Assembly: GCA_020062035.1 (NCBI GenBank)
Contig: JAGUXD010000030.1
Location: 1 to 17,134 of the forward strand
Direction of reading: 5' to 3'
DNA: 17,134 bases
From: Candidatus Brocadiia bacterium
GTDB taxonomy: Bacteria; Planctomycetota; MHYJ01; JACQXL01
The notes below the pieces were generated by a model. That model had not been told where the DNA came from and did not search any database. It was given only the letters and a program-made list of their open reading frames with translations. The position numbers and the translations under genes were made by a program. This document shows positions 1 through 7,279 of the stretch, piece by piece (positions within the stretch are counted from its first letter, which is position 1; each line of letters opens with the position of its first letter).

Positions 1-595
1 GCCTACCGACCCTGGTGTGCTCCACCCGATAAGATACTCTTTTAACAGGCGAAAATATGGAATCCATTATAATAAGCCCGACTTCACTGTCTTCCGATGT
101 AAAATGTTCTTCAGCCGGCACATAGCCCCTACCTTTTTTTACGGTCAGTTCAGCAACAAATTCTCTTTCGTCTACTAAAGTAGCAATATGTAAATCAGGA
201 TTTACAATTTCTATCATCGGGTCTGTCTTGAAATCAGCCGCAATAATTGGTCCTTTACGGTTCACTTCAAGACATAATTTTTTCGGTTCGTTATCAGTAG
301 AATTAATCCTGATTACGAGTTTCTTAAGGTTGAGGACGATATTTACGCCATCTTCTAAAACGCCATCCATAGAGCAGAACTCATGGTCAACACCTTTTAT
401 TTTAAGCGAAATAGGTGCTGAGCCTTCAATAGAACTAAGGAGAACTCGTCTTAAGCCGTTACCAATAGTATGCGCAAAGCCGGGCTCAAACGGCTCTATA
501 ATAAATTGACCATATTCTGAAGTAGTAGTTTTTTCGTCAAGAACCACACGTGAGGGCATCTCAAACTCACGCCACTTTGTTCTTAATGTCCTCAT
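1..595 (-). CDS. rpoA: RNA polymerase alpha subunit, N-terminal part (cut by window edge)
   Basis: Alpha subunit of RNA polymerase, which nucleates core assembly. My reading of the minus strand from the ATG at 595 gives an uninterrupted frame of about 198 residues to the window edge. It carries the alpha N-terminal domain dimerisation signature (TIGNGLRRVLLSS, near residue 38) and the conserved RVEHTRVGR segment at the cut end. The C-terminal, promoter-contacting domain lies outside the window. A very strong ribosome-binding site (AAAGGAGGTG) sits just before the start. It is the last gene seen of the alpha operon, 34 nt after rpsD, which is the usual order. The identification is secure; only the length is unknown. 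Confidence 0.97.
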   Translation of the reverse strand, partial: MRTLRTKWREFEMPSRVVLDEKTTTSEYGQFIIEPFEPGFAHTIGNGLRRVLLSSIEGSAPISLKIKGVDHEFCSMDGVLEDGVNIVLNLKKLVIRINSTDNEPKKLCLEVNRKGPIIAADFKTDPMIEIVNPDLHIATLVDEREFVAELTVKKGRGYVPAEEHFTSEDSEVGLIIMDSIFSPVKRVSYRVEHTRVGR

Positions 596-629
596 AAACA
601 CCTCCTTTGTCCCGCAGGGATGGACGTTT

Positions 630-1268
630 TTATCTTGAAGCAAATTCTACAACTAACTGCATATTAACCGGAACGGAAATATCTTCTTGTTTAGGTAACT
701 GGACAACTTCTACGAGTAGCGTATCGTCCCTTGTTTTTAGCCATGATGGAATAGCATCTCGTTTAGCAATCTCGCGCCAGGTTGTAATTAATTTCTGACT
801 GTGTTCTTGTTTATAAGGCGTAATGATATCGGTGGCTTTGATATTAAAAGAGGGGATATTTACTCTTTTATTATTTACCATAATATGACCGTGAGAGATA
901 AATTGTCTTGCCTGACTTCTTGAGGTAGCCCAGCCGACATTATAAAGAAGATTATCTAACCTCGTTTCTAAAAGGACTAAAAGATTATCGCCTGTGTTAC
1001 CAATTTGCTGTTGGGCACGAACAAAATATCTTTTGAACTGTCGTTCTTTGATGCCATAGAGTTTCTTAAGTTTCTGTTTTTCTCTCAGATGAAGCCCGTA
1101 ATCAGTAAGTCGGCCTCCTCTTTTACCCTTTGAACTGTGTTGACCTGCTGGATATGGTCTTCGTTCTATGGCGCAACGAACTGTTTCGCATCGTTTTCCG
1201 CGTAGAAATAATTTGGTCTTTTCTCTACGGCATAATTTACATTTCGCATTATTATTTAATTTTGCCAT
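630..1268 (-). CDS. rpsD: 30S ribosomal protein S4
   Basis: S4 is a primary 16S rRNA-binding protein that starts assembly of the 30S body; in many bacteria it also represses its own operon. The product is 212 residues, the usual bacterial length. It is the zinc-binding (C+) form, with C10, C13, C27 and C32 in the N-terminal domain. The S4 RNA-binding domain follows at about residues 104-165 (LETRLDNLLYNVGWATSRSQ start). AAGGAA lies upstream of the ATG at suitable spacing. It sits between rpsK and rpoA as in typical alpha operons. Confidence 0.98.
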   Translation of the reverse strand: MAKLNNNAKCKLCRREKTKLFLRGKRCETVRCAIERRPYPAGQHSSKGKRGGRLTDYGLHLREKQKLKKLYGIKERQFKRYFVRAQQQIGNTGDNLLVLLETRLDNLLYNVGWATSRSQARQFISHGHIMVNNKRVNIPSFNIKATDIITPYKQEHSQKLITTWREIAKRDAIPSWLKTRDDTLLVEVVQLPKQEDISVPVNMQLVVEFASR

Positions 1269-1293
1269 TATTCTTATTTCCTTCCAGGTGAGA

Positions 1294-1746
1294 TTAAACG
1301 CGTCGTTTTTTACGGGGTCTACAGCCGTTATGAGGCAATGGGGTTACATCTTCAATAGACGTTACCTGAAGTCCTGAGGCCTGAAGGGTTCTAATCGCGG
1401 ATTCTCTGCCTGCGCCAGGTCCTTTGACACGGACTTCTACTTCCTTAATGCCAAATCTTTTTGCTTTCTCAGATAAACTATCAACGGCTCGCTGGGCCGC
1501 AAATGGTGTACTTTTACGAGTGCCCTTAAAACCAACTGTGCCACCAGAGGCAGAACAAAGTATGTTCCCACGCTCATCAGCAATAGAAATAATTGTGTTA
1601 TTAAAAGTCGCCTTAATATGAGCAATTGCTTTTGTTACAGTTCGTTTTACCTTTTTCTTGACGGGTTTAGACGGTGTTGGCGCAGTTGGTTTTTTGGTTT
1701 CTTCAACCGGCGCTCCATCCATTACTTTGGCTTTTTGTGTTCCCAT
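1294..1746 (-). CDS. rpsK: 30S ribosomal protein S11
   Basis: S11 lines the 30S platform at the E site and contacts the mRNA path. It has 150 residues, about 20 more than the common form. The extra length is a Lys/Pro/Thr-rich N-terminal tail (residues 1-35) ahead of the conserved core, which begins at about [15 protein letters not shown]. The core contains [17 protein letters not shown] and ends in the conserved [13 protein letters not shown] tail. No clear Shine-Dalgarno precedes the ATG. The gap before it carries a twofold TACAGGT repeat and a small inverted repeat, so translation may be coupled to rpsM. Confidence 0.98.
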   Translation of the reverse strand: MGTQKAKVMDGAPVEETKKPTAPTPSKPVKKKVKRTVTKAIAHIKATFNNTIISIADERGNILCSASGGTVGFKGTRKSTPFAAQRAVDSLSEKAKRFGIKEVEVRVKGPGAGRESAIRTLQASGLQVTSIEDVTPLPHNGCRPRKKRRV

Positions 1747-1785
1747 AGAAGTTTCAAACTTACAGGTTACAGGTTTTTTACTTCT
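1747..1785. repeat. Heptamer pair with inverted flanks before rpsK
   Basis: The 46-nt gap between rpsM and rpsK holds TACAGGT twice in tandem (1761-1774). It is flanked by the inverted pair AGAAGT (1747-1752) and ACTTCT (1780-1785), with a second small palindrome AAGTTTCAAACTT at 1749-1761. The unit length of 7 matches other gaps in this window. No ribosome-binding site is visible between this element and the rpsK start. Confidence 0.6.
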
Positions 1786-1792
1786 AACTCTT

Positions 1793-2176
1793 TTATGTTT
1801 TTTCTACTGCGATTTTTCTACCCGCAACGGTTTTGCGAGGACCTTTACGGGTCCTGGCATTTGAACGAGTTCTCTGGCCACGCACTGGTAACCCTTTACG
1901 ATGACGAATACCCCTGTAGCATCCTATTGTTTTTAGCCGTTGAATATTCTGTGAAATCGCTCGTCGTAAGGCACCTTCAACTGTATAATATTTGTCTATT
2001 ACGGTATTAAGTTTGCTAATTTGCTCTTCAGTTAGGTTTTTTACTCTGATATTCGGGTCAATTCCTGTTTCCTGTAATATTTTTTGTGAAGTGGGCAGAC
2101 CAATTCCATAAAGATAAGTCAAACCAATTTCAACCCTTTTGTTCGCGGGTATTTCAACTCCAGCAATACGAGCCAT
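1793..2176 (-). CDS. rpsM: 30S ribosomal protein S13
   Basis: S13 lies in the 30S head and makes the intersubunit bridges to 23S rRNA and L5. The product has 127 residues, within the family range. It begins [19 protein letters not shown], the canonical S13 start, with the helix-turn-helix region following. The basic tail includes [19 protein letters not shown], which reaches toward P-site tRNA. AAAGGA lies about 10 nt ahead of the ATG. The order rpmJ-rpsM-rpsK-rpsD-rpoA is standard. Confidence 0.98.
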   Translation of the reverse strand: MARIAGVEIPANKRVEIGLTYLYGIGLPTSQKILQETGIDPNIRVKNLTEEQISKLNTVIDKYYTVEGALRRAISQNIQRLKTIGCYRGIRHRKGLPVRGQRTRSNARTRKGPRKTVAGRKIAVEKT

Positions 2177-2195
2177 AGGTTACTTTTCCTTTTTA

Positions 2196-2208
2196 GCGCC
2201 TGCGGCGC
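2196..2208. repeat. GC-rich mini-palindrome in the rpmJ-rpsM gap
   Basis: GCGCC-TGC-GGCGC, a 5-bp palindrome with a 3-nt centre, fills the 34-nt gap just after the rpmJ stop. The arms resemble the GGCGCC palindrome inside moaA. It could form a small hairpin in the transcript. It has no T-run, so it is not a terminator. Confidence 0.5.
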
Positions 2209-2210
2209 CA

Positions 2211-2327
2211 CTACTTTCCCTGACGTTGTTTATGCCTGGGATTGGTGCAGATAACTCGCACCACTTTTTTTCTTGCAATAATCTGGCAATTTTCACAAAT
2301 TCGTTTTACTGAAGCACGGACTTTCAT
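2211..2327 (-). CDS. rpmJ: 50S ribosomal protein L36
   Basis: Reading the minus strand from the ATG at 2325-2327 gives a 38-residue protein beginning [20 protein letters not shown] and ending RQGK before TAG. This is L36, the smallest large-subunit protein. It has the intact zinc ribbon C-x2-C-x12-C-x4-H (C11, C14, C27, H32), so this is the zinc-dependent paralogue. AAGGA sits 7 nt ahead of the start. Position between infA and rpsM is the normal one. The gene is short and easily missed. Confidence 0.97.
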   Translation of the reverse strand: MKVRASVKRICENCQIIARKKVVRVICTNPRHKQRQGK

Positions 2328-2342
2328 AAGTTTATCCTTGTT

Positions 2343-2359
2343 CCACTGGGACCCGGTGG
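2343..2359. repeat. Mini-palindrome in the infA-rpmJ gap
   Basis: CCACTGGGACCCGGTGG is a near-perfect palindrome (one T:G pair), centred in the 47-nt gap between the infA stop and the rpmJ start. It lies upstream of the rpmJ ribosome-binding site and leaves that site free. Confidence 0.5.
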
Positions 2360-2374
2360 GTCTCTCTGGGTTTA

Positions 2375-2644
2375 TTACTGTCTGTAGATTATTCTGCCTT
2401 TAGTAAGGTCATAGGGCGAAATTTCCACCGTAACCTTGTCACCGGGCAAAACCTTAATAAAATACATTCTTAATTTACCGGCCACATGGGCTAATATGAT
2501 ATGGTCATCTTTTCGGCCCGCTCCGCTCTCGCTGGGCGAGCCGAAGGCGGACCCAGCTTTGGCGGACAATTTTACCTTAAACATTGCGTTTGGTAACGAC
2601 TCTAAAACAACCCCATCTATTTTTATCGGCTCTTCTTTGGGCAT
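2375..2644 (-). CDS. infA: Translation initiation factor IF-1, with internal insertion
   Basis: IF-1 is a single OB-fold (S1-like) protein that occupies the ribosomal A site during initiation. The flanks match the family closely: [20 protein letters not shown] at the start, then [32 protein letters not shown]. The usual length is about 72 residues; here it is 89. Residues 27-47 (2504-2566) replace what is normally a three-residue hairpin turn between strands 2 and 3. The insert is rich in Gly, Ser and Ala and its DNA is GC-rich and repeat-like. No Shine-Dalgarno is visible: an AT-rich stretch directly precedes the ATG. The reading frame is intact and no other infA is seen here. Confidence 0.95.
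   Translation of the reverse strand: MPKEEPIKIDGVVLESLPNAMFKVKLSAKAGSAFGSPSESGAGRKDDHIILAHVAGKLRMYFIKVLPGDKVTVEISPYDLTKGRIIYRQ
2504..2566. repeat. GC-rich repeat-like segment inserted in infA
   Basis: This segment encodes residues 27-47 of IF-1, a net gain of about 18 residues over the family. It is GC-rich in an AT-leaning gene. On the minus strand it contains TCCGCC twice (TCCGCCAAAGC and TCCGCCTTCGG) and a TCCGC...GCGGA inverted pair. It resembles the GC-rich hairpin patches in the next gap (2710-2752). I infer a palindromic element that landed in frame in a surface turn. Confidence 0.7.
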
Positions 2645-2654
2645 ATAATAAGAA

Positions 2655-2811
2655 TGTCTAATACCTAAATCCTAATGATCCCGCTGAAGCGGGAAATCAC
2701 TAAACCACTCGCCCGAAGGCGTCGCCTGTGGCGAACCTCGCCCCGAAGGGCGGGAGGTCTCGCCTAAAGCGGATAATGACTAAAATTTAGACATTAGTCA
2801 TTAGTTATTAG
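2655..2811. repeat. Composite inverted repeat: 7-nt arrays flanking GC hairpins (map-infA gap)
   Basis: This element fills the 156-nt gap and enters the end of map. The left arm is three 7-nt units of CTAAT type (GTCTAAT ACCTAAA TCCTAAT, 2655-2675). The right arm is four inverted units (AATTTAG ACATTAG TCATTAG TTATTAG, 2784-2811). Between them lie TCCCGCT-GA-AGCGGGA (2679-2694), CGCC-CGAA-GGCG (2710-2721), CGCCC-CGAA-GGGCG (2739-2752 approx.), and a degenerate CTCGCCTAAAGCGGAT copy (2759-2774). The right array supplies the map stop codon and its last residues. No gene is present in the gap. Confidence 0.75.
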
Positions 2812-3568
2812 CAAAAGTAAGAATCTTTCCTCTGTATTTTTCCACCAGGACCGTATGCTCAAAATGAGCAGACAGTTTGCGGTCTTTTGTAACAACGGTC
2901 CAACTGTTAGGCAATGTTTCAACTTCCCAGGTTCCCTGGTTGACCATTGGCTCAATCGCAAGGACCATTCCTTCTTTAAGGATAATATCTTCTTCCTTTT
3001 TTAGCGCTGTCGGATCAACATAATTAGGTATCTGTGGCTCTTCGTGTATTAAAGAACCGATACCGTGTCCGACCAAATCTCTTACAACCGAGAATCCATT
3101 AGATTCAACGAGGTTCTGGATTGTTTCTGATATTCGTGAAAGTTCTACACTGTCGCGGATTTTACTGATTGCCAGATAAAGAGATTGTTTAGTAACATCA
3201 ATCAGTTTTTGCGCTTCCCTTGAGATTTTGCCTACTCCACAAGTAATCGACGCATCAGCGTAATACTTTTTGTAACATACGCCTATGTCAATACTAACGA
3301 TATCTCCTTCTTTTAGGGTTCTTTTTGAAGGGATACCGTGGACAACTTCTTCATTAACAGAAGCACAGATATTAGCCGGGAAGCCGCGATATCCCTTAAA
3401 AGCCGCAGAAGCACCGTTTTCTCTAATATATTTTATTGCTATCTCTTCCAGATACTCAGTTCTAATATCAGGTAATACCTTCTCGGATACTAAATTTAGG
3501 GTTCTGGCTAAAATCTGTCCCGCCTTATAAATTAGTTCTACCTCATAAGGCGATTTACATTTTATCAC
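2801..3568 (-). CDS. map: Methionine aminopeptidase, type I
   Basis: Removes the N-terminal methionine from new proteins using a two-metal centre. At 255 residues it is a normal type Ia enzyme. All metal ligands are present: D94, D105, H168, E206 and E237, with the substrate-contacting H78. The start is GTG at 3568, and both the start and its upstream purine-rich GGAG lie within a threefold 7-nt repeat that fills the gap to adk. The C-terminal residues ANN and the stop lie in the next repeat array. Position after adk and before infA is classic. An alternative ATG five codons in is out of frame, so GTG is the only sensible start. Confidence 0.97.
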   Translation of the reverse strand: MIKCKSPYEVELIYKAGQILARTLNLVSEKVLPDIRTEYLEEIAIKYIRENGASAAFKGYRGFPANICASVNEEVVHGIPSKRTLKEGDIVSIDIGVCYKKYYADASITCGVGKISREAQKLIDVTKQSLYLAISKIRDSVELSRISETIQNLVESNGFSVVRDLVGHGIGSLIHEEPQIPNYVDPTALKKEEDIILKEGMVLAIEPMVNQGTWEVETLPNSWTVVTKDRKLSAHFEHTVLVEKYRGKILTFANN

Positions 3569-3586
3569 GCTCCACGCTCCGCGCTC
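3566..3586. repeat. Three 7-nt repeats forming the adk stop/map start junction
   Basis: CACGCTC CACGCTC CGCGCTC on the plus strand; read on the coding strand this is GAGCGCG GAGCGTG GAGCGTG. The array begins at the adk TAG stop and ends in the map GTG start, supplying a GGAG at about 8 nt spacing. The same GAGCGTR unit recurs at 13461-13474 and 16731-16751. Confidence 0.75.
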
Positions 3587-4233
3587 TACCGTGCCGTCAC
3601 CTTTAGTTTTTCTGATATACTCTGCCCAATTTCTTCTTTTCGCCGATTGCCATCTATGGCAATTAATCTGTCCTGATAATAATCTTTAAGACTTTGAGTT
3701 TGTTCCAAATAAATTGCATAACGTTTTGTAATGGTTTCTGTTGTATCGTCTGTCCTCTGGTAAAGTTCAGACCCGCAAGCATCACACTTATTTTCAAGAC
3801 GAGGGGGGGCGTATTTTAGATGGAAATTGGCTTTACAGCGTCTGCAAACCCTTCTAAAAGAAATCCGTTCTATCACTACTTCTTTCGGAACTTCTAAATA
3901 GACGACCTTATTTACTTCTCTATTAATCTCTATCATCGCCTTATCTAACGCCTTTGACTGGATGCTATTACGAGGAAATCCATCAAGCACAAAACCCCTG
4001 ATGCAATCTTTTTGAGTAACTCGCTCTTTAATCATACTGATTACATCTCTATCTGGGACAAGCCCTCCTTCTTCCATAAAAGATTTGGCTTTAAGTCCTA
4101 AGACCGAGGATTGCGAGACCTGTTCACGAAGCATATTCCCGGTAGAAATAAAAGGCACATTAAGATGTTTGGCTAATTGTTCTGCCTGAGTTCCTTTACC
4201 TGAGCCAGGCGCACCTAAAAAAATGACTATCAT
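3586..4233 (-). CDS. adk: Adenylate kinase (zinc-lid form)
   Basis: Catalyses ATP + AMP = 2 ADP. The P-loop is GAPGSGKGT (residues 7-15). The AMP-binding segment STGNMLRE and the DGFPR motif (84-88) are present. The LID domain carries four cysteines, C130, C133, C150 and C153, so this is the structural-zinc long form; 215 residues is typical. The ATG directly follows the secY TAA with no gap. The last codons of secY contain AGGGGGAG, which serves as its ribosome-binding site, so the two genes are tightly coupled. The TAG stop lies at the edge of a 7-nt repeat array. Confidence 0.98.
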   Translation of the reverse strand: MIVIFLGAPGSGKGTQAEQLAKHLNVPFISTGNMLREQVSQSSVLGLKAKSFMEEGGLVPDRDVISMIKERVTQKDCIRGFVLDGFPRNSIQSKALDKAMIEINREVNKVVYLEVPKEVVIERISFRRVCRRCKANFHLKYAPPRLENKCDACGSELYQRTDDTTETITKRYAIYLEQTQSLKDYYQDRLIAIDGNRRKEEIGQSISEKLKVTAR

Positions 4234-5568
4234 TTAACGTCTCCCCCTTATCCTGCCCTTTTTAAGAAATCCCTCATATTCTCTGATTAAGAGATGGGAT
4301 TCTATTTTTTGTGCCAGGTCTAATCCGACGCCAACCACAATCAAAATACCGGTTCCGCCTAAAAAGGCAGTAACAAATCTATCCACGCCGAGGGCATAAG
4401 ATGCCATATTAGGTAAAAGCGCAACAAAGACTAAAAAAGTCCCGCCCACTATCGCTATCCGATTCATTATCCGCTCTAAATAAACCGTGGTATCATAGCC
4501 GGGTCTGATACCCGGCACGAAACTTCCCCATTCTTTTAGCGAGTCTGCCATTTCTACTGGTCTAAAATATAACGCAGTCCAGAAATAAGTAAAGAAATAT
4601 ATAAGAACAATATAAAAGATTACATACCAGAAACCGCTCTCCCCTCGGCTGAACAGGTGGATCAGAAGGTCGGACTTAAACATCCTGCCTATCATATCTG
4701 GAAATGCCATTAAGGTGGAAGCAAAGATTACAGGCATTACACCTGCCTGATTTATCTTCAGGGGCAGGAAATGCCGTTGAACTCCGAATGCGGATTGTCC
4801 CTTGATGTGTTTTGAATATTGGACAGGGATTCGTCTTTGGGCCTGGGTCATATAGACAATCGCGATAATCATACCGATGTATATTAATAAAAGTATCAGG
4901 GGTCTATCTATATTGATTTCACCAGCAGTAACGCTCGTATACATTTCCATAACCGCCCTGGGCATTTGGGCAATGATACCGGTCATAATAATAATAGAAG
5001 CGCCATTACCGATACCATATTCTGTAATCTGCTCGCCGAGCCACATCACGAACATTGCGCCAGCCGTAAAAGCAAGTATTGCGGAAATACCAAAAGAAAG
5101 CCCACCGCTATCTGCAATAACCGGCCTGCCTCCTGTCTGAAGTGATTTCAGCCACAAAAATGCCGAGAAAGACCAGAATAAACAGATTGGAAGTGTTGCT
5201 AATCTGGTGTATTGACTGATTTTACGATAACCAGAAGGACCTTCTTTGGCAAGTGCTTCTAATTTAGGAACGACCTTTACTAACAGCGAAAAAATAATTG
5301 ATGCCGTGATGTAAGGCATAATACCTAACGAAAAAATAGAAAGGTTCTCAATAGAACCACCAGAGAAAAGCGAGATAAATCCATAAAGTCGTCCGGCACC
5401 TTCTGAAAACTGTTTCATCAACTCCCGCACGACATTTGTATCTATACCGGGAACCGTAATAAAATAGCCCAATCTGAATACAACAAGCATTCCGAAAGTA
5501 AAAAGAATGCGTCGGCGCAATTCAGGCACCATAAAAATATTTGTAATTACTTCTTTTATCCTTTGCAT
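4234..5568 (-). CDS. secY: Protein translocase subunit SecY
   Basis: Channel-forming subunit of the Sec translocon in the inner membrane. The 444-residue product has about ten hydrophobic segments. Family landmarks include LRRRILFTFGMLVVFRLGYF at the start of TM1, YRKISQYTRLATLPICLF, the cytoplasmic loop around IPVQYSKHIKGQSAFGVQR, and FVPGIRPGYDTTVYLERIMN in the ribosome- and SecA-contacting region. The start overlaps the end of rplO by 13 nt, consistent with translational coupling. The stop abuts the adk start. Confidence 0.98.
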   Translation of the reverse strand: MQRIKEVITNIFMVPELRRRILFTFGMLVVFRLGYFITVPGIDTNVVRELMKQFSEGAGRLYGFISLFSGGSIENLSIFSLGIMPYITASIIFSLLVKVVPKLEALAKEGPSGYRKISQYTRLATLPICLFWSFSAFLWLKSLQTGGRPVIADSGGLSFGISAILAFTAGAMFVMWLGEQITEYGIGNGASIIIMTGIIAQMPRAVMEMYTSVTAGEINIDRPLILLLIYIGMIIAIVYMTQAQRRIPVQYSKHIKGQSAFGVQRHFLPLKINQAGVMPVIFASTLMAFPDMIGRMFKSDLLIHLFSRGESGFWYVIFYIVLIYFFTYFWTALYFRPVEMADSLKEWGSFVPGIRPGYDTTVYLERIMNRIAIVGGTFLVFVALLPNMASYALGVDRFVTAFLGGTGILIVVGVGLDLAQKIESHLLIREYEGFLKKGRIRGRR

Positions 5569-6011
5569 ATAACGACTTTACCGTTTTTTTGTTGGATTTT
5601 GTTTATGCTCTCTTGACTGAAATAATGTGCTTCTATGGTAAGATTTTGTTTCTCCAGTTCGCCTTTTGCCAGTATCTTTATTTTATCAGAAACATTTTTA
5701 ACTATACCTTTTTCCCGTAGTTTTATTGGGTTTATCGTTTCGCCGTTTTCAAAGCGGTTTAACTCTCTTATATTTACAACGGCTATTCTTTCTTGAAAAA
5801 CGGTATTATTAAACCCTCTTTTTGGTGTTTTTCTAATAAGAGGCATCTGTCCGCCTTCAAAATAACCTCGGCGATGATAGCCGGAACGGGCTTTCTGACC
5901 TTTATGACCCCTGCAAGAAGTCCCACCGTGTCCCGAGCCATCACCACAACCAACTCTTTTCGGCTTTTTATGTCCCCTTTTTACTGCTTGATGTAATTGT
6001 GTAAGATTCAT
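5556..6011 (-). CDS. rplO: 50S ribosomal protein L15
   Basis: L15 is a late-assembly large-subunit protein that binds 23S rRNA. At 151 residues it is normal length. The glycine-rich N-terminal region (GCGDGSGHGGTSCRGHKGQK) and the RRGYFEGGQMPLIRKTPKRG block are diagnostic. The C-terminal domain carries the expected alternating beta pattern. It starts 6 nt after rpsE, so rpmD (L30), which often lies between them, is absent. Its end overlaps the start of secY. Confidence 0.98.
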   Translation of the reverse strand: MNLTQLHQAVKRGHKKPKRVGCGDGSGHGGTSCRGHKGQKARSGYHRRGYFEGGQMPLIRKTPKRGFNNTVFQERIAVVNIRELNRFENGETINPIKLREKGIVKNVSDKIKILAKGELEKQNLTIEAHYFSQESINKIQQKNGKVVICKG

Positions 6012-6017
6012 AAAAAC

Positions 6018-6671
6018 TTAACTCTTTAATAATAATTTTCTTTCCTTATACGATTTAACGGTTTTAAGAGCATTGATAGTAGCTTTCACCACATTTGTAG
6101 GATTGGTGCTACCCATCACTTTTGCAAGAATATCTTTTACTCCTAAGAGTTCCAAGATAGCCCTGACGGTCGAACCAGCAATAATTCCTGTGCCGGGACA
6201 AGCCGGTCTAATAATAACTTTTGTGGCACCATATTTACCTCTGACCCGATGTGGTAAAGTAGTGTTTTTCATCGGAACTCTTATTAAACTTTTTTTCGCC
6301 TGTTTTACTGCCTTGGTAACAGCAAAAGGCACTTCATTAGCAGAGCCCTTACCATATCCTACCTGTCCATGACGGTCGCCTACTGAAACTAAAGCAGAAA
6401 AACCCATCCGCTTACCACCCTTTACTACCTTGGTAACCCTTTTTATTTTAATAATAATCTCTTCTAAATCCGCCTCGTCTGCCGGTCGTTCAGTCTGCCG
6501 GTCGCCCACAGTCCCGCCCAGGCGGGACAGTGTGTCAGTCGCTTTGTCCCGTCCATTAGCGTCAACTCGCACACTGGTCAACTGGCTGACAGGATGACTG
6601 GTCTGGGAAATCTCTTTGATTTCCTTGGTAAGAGACTCTTTCGTATTTGCTGTATTTTGTGTGTTTTCCAA
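6018..6671 (-). CDS. rpsE: 30S ribosomal protein S5, with N-terminal extension
   Basis: S5 contacts the decoding region and takes part in translational accuracy and mRNA unwinding at the entry channel. The conserved double-stranded RNA-binding domain starts at about residue 68 (LEEIIIKIKRVTKVVKGGKR) and includes FSALVSVGDRHGQVGYGKG. The second domain has the RGKYGATKVIIRPACPGTG segment. At 217 residues it is about 50 longer than the common form; the extra N-terminus is low in structure and partly encoded by GC-rich repeats. The start is TTG, 7 nt after AAGGAG. The N-terminal tail has no counterpart I can name. Confidence 0.97.
   Translation of the reverse strand: MENTQNTANTKESLTKEIKEISQTSHPVSQLTSVRVDANGRDKATDTLSRLGGTVGDRQTERPADEADLEEIIIKIKRVTKVVKGGKRMGFSALVSVGDRHGQVGYGKGSANEVPFAVTKAVKQAKKSLIRVPMKNTTLPHRVRGKYGATKVIIRPACPGTGIIAGSTVRAILELLGVKDILAKVMGSTNPTNVVKATINALKTVKSYKERKLLLKS
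6477..6530. repeat. Direct repeat and mini-palindrome inside the rpsE 5' region
   Basis: A 12-nt direct repeat GTCTGCCGGTCG occurs at 6477-6488 and 6493-6504. It is followed by a perfect 8-bp palindrome GTCCCGCC-CA-GGCGGGAC (6511-6528). On the coding strand the palindrome reads in frame as SRLGGT (residues 49-54 of S5). The TCCCGCC...GGCGGGA core equals the intergenic copy at 12358-12373. Confidence 0.75.
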
Positions 6672-6701
6672 TCTTGTTCTCCTTATAATTATGTGGCGTT
6701 C

Positions 6702-7070
6702 CTAAAACTGTAATCCGCCTTGTCTGGCAGATTCAGCCAGTGCTTTAATCCTACCGTGATAAGGGAAACTCCCACGGTCAAAAACCACTTTTTGAATACC
6801 GGCTATTTTTGATTTCTCGGCTAATCTTTTACCGACTATTTTTGCCGCGTTAATATCTCCACCGTGTTTGATTTCCTTTTTAACTTCTGGATGGTGCGTT
6901 GAAACCGCGCATAATGTTCTCGCCTCCAGGTCATCTATTATCTGGGCAGAGATATGTTTTATACTACGGAAAACACTTAAACGAAGTCTCTCTGGTGTCC
7001 CAACAACTTTCTTCCGTACTCGCCAGTGTCTTCTCTGGCGATTATAAACCTTCTTTTCTAATGCTTTCAT
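6702..7070 (-). CDS. rplR: 50S ribosomal protein L18
   Basis: L18 binds 5S rRNA and helps place it in the central protuberance. The 122-residue product has the basic N-terminal tail ([12 protein letters not shown]) and the conserved core [20 protein letters not shown], and ends with the typical [20 protein letters not shown] and GGLQF. It is separated from rplF by 209 nt of repeats, although the two are usually adjacent. Only a weak AAGAA precedes the start. Confidence 0.98.
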   Translation of the reverse strand: MKALEKKVYNRQRRHWRVRKKVVGTPERLRLSVFRSIKHISAQIIDDLEARTLCAVSTHHPEVKKEIKHGGDINAAKIVGKRLAEKSKIAGIQKVVFDRGSFPYHGRIKALAESARQGGLQF

Positions 7071-7128
7071 AATATTTCTTATTAGACATTCTATCAGGTT
7101 GGTAATATATTAGCCGAATGCAGAGAAG

Positions 7129-7240
7129 AGAACACGAATCACTCGAATTATACGAATCCTACGAATAAATAATTTTATCTTTTTATCCCGCTAAAGCGGG
7201 ATTCGTGTCATTCGCCTTAATTCGTCCTATTCGTGTTTAG
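7129..7240. repeat. Inverted arrays of 9-nt CGAAT units around a mini-palindrome (rplF-rplR gap)
   Basis: The left arm carries four units spaced 9 nt apart (ACACGAATC ACTCGAATT, then ATACGAATC CTACGAATA). The right arm has four inverted units of ATTCG type (7201-7240). The two arms are complementary over most of their length. Between them is ATCCCGCT-AA-AGCGGGAT (7185-7202). The rest of the gap (7071-7279) shows no gene or promoter. Confidence 0.75.
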
Positions 7241-7279
7241 TATTTATCTGTGCTTGCTTCATAACGGCTAAATAATTAC

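Noticed and set aside
228..509. Plus-strand open frames opposite rpoA, rpsD, rpsK, rpsM, map, secY and others
   Set aside because: They are antisense to clearly conserved genes, show no family likeness, and have no good ribosome-binding sites.
1437..1625. 62-residue minus-strand frame overlapping rpsK
   Set aside because: It is an out-of-frame reading of the conserved S11 core, with no independent support.
7129..7240. CRISPR array in the rplF-rplR gap
   Set aside because: Units are 9 nt apart, degenerate and inverted in the second half; there are no repeat-spacer units of CRISPR size and no cas genes.
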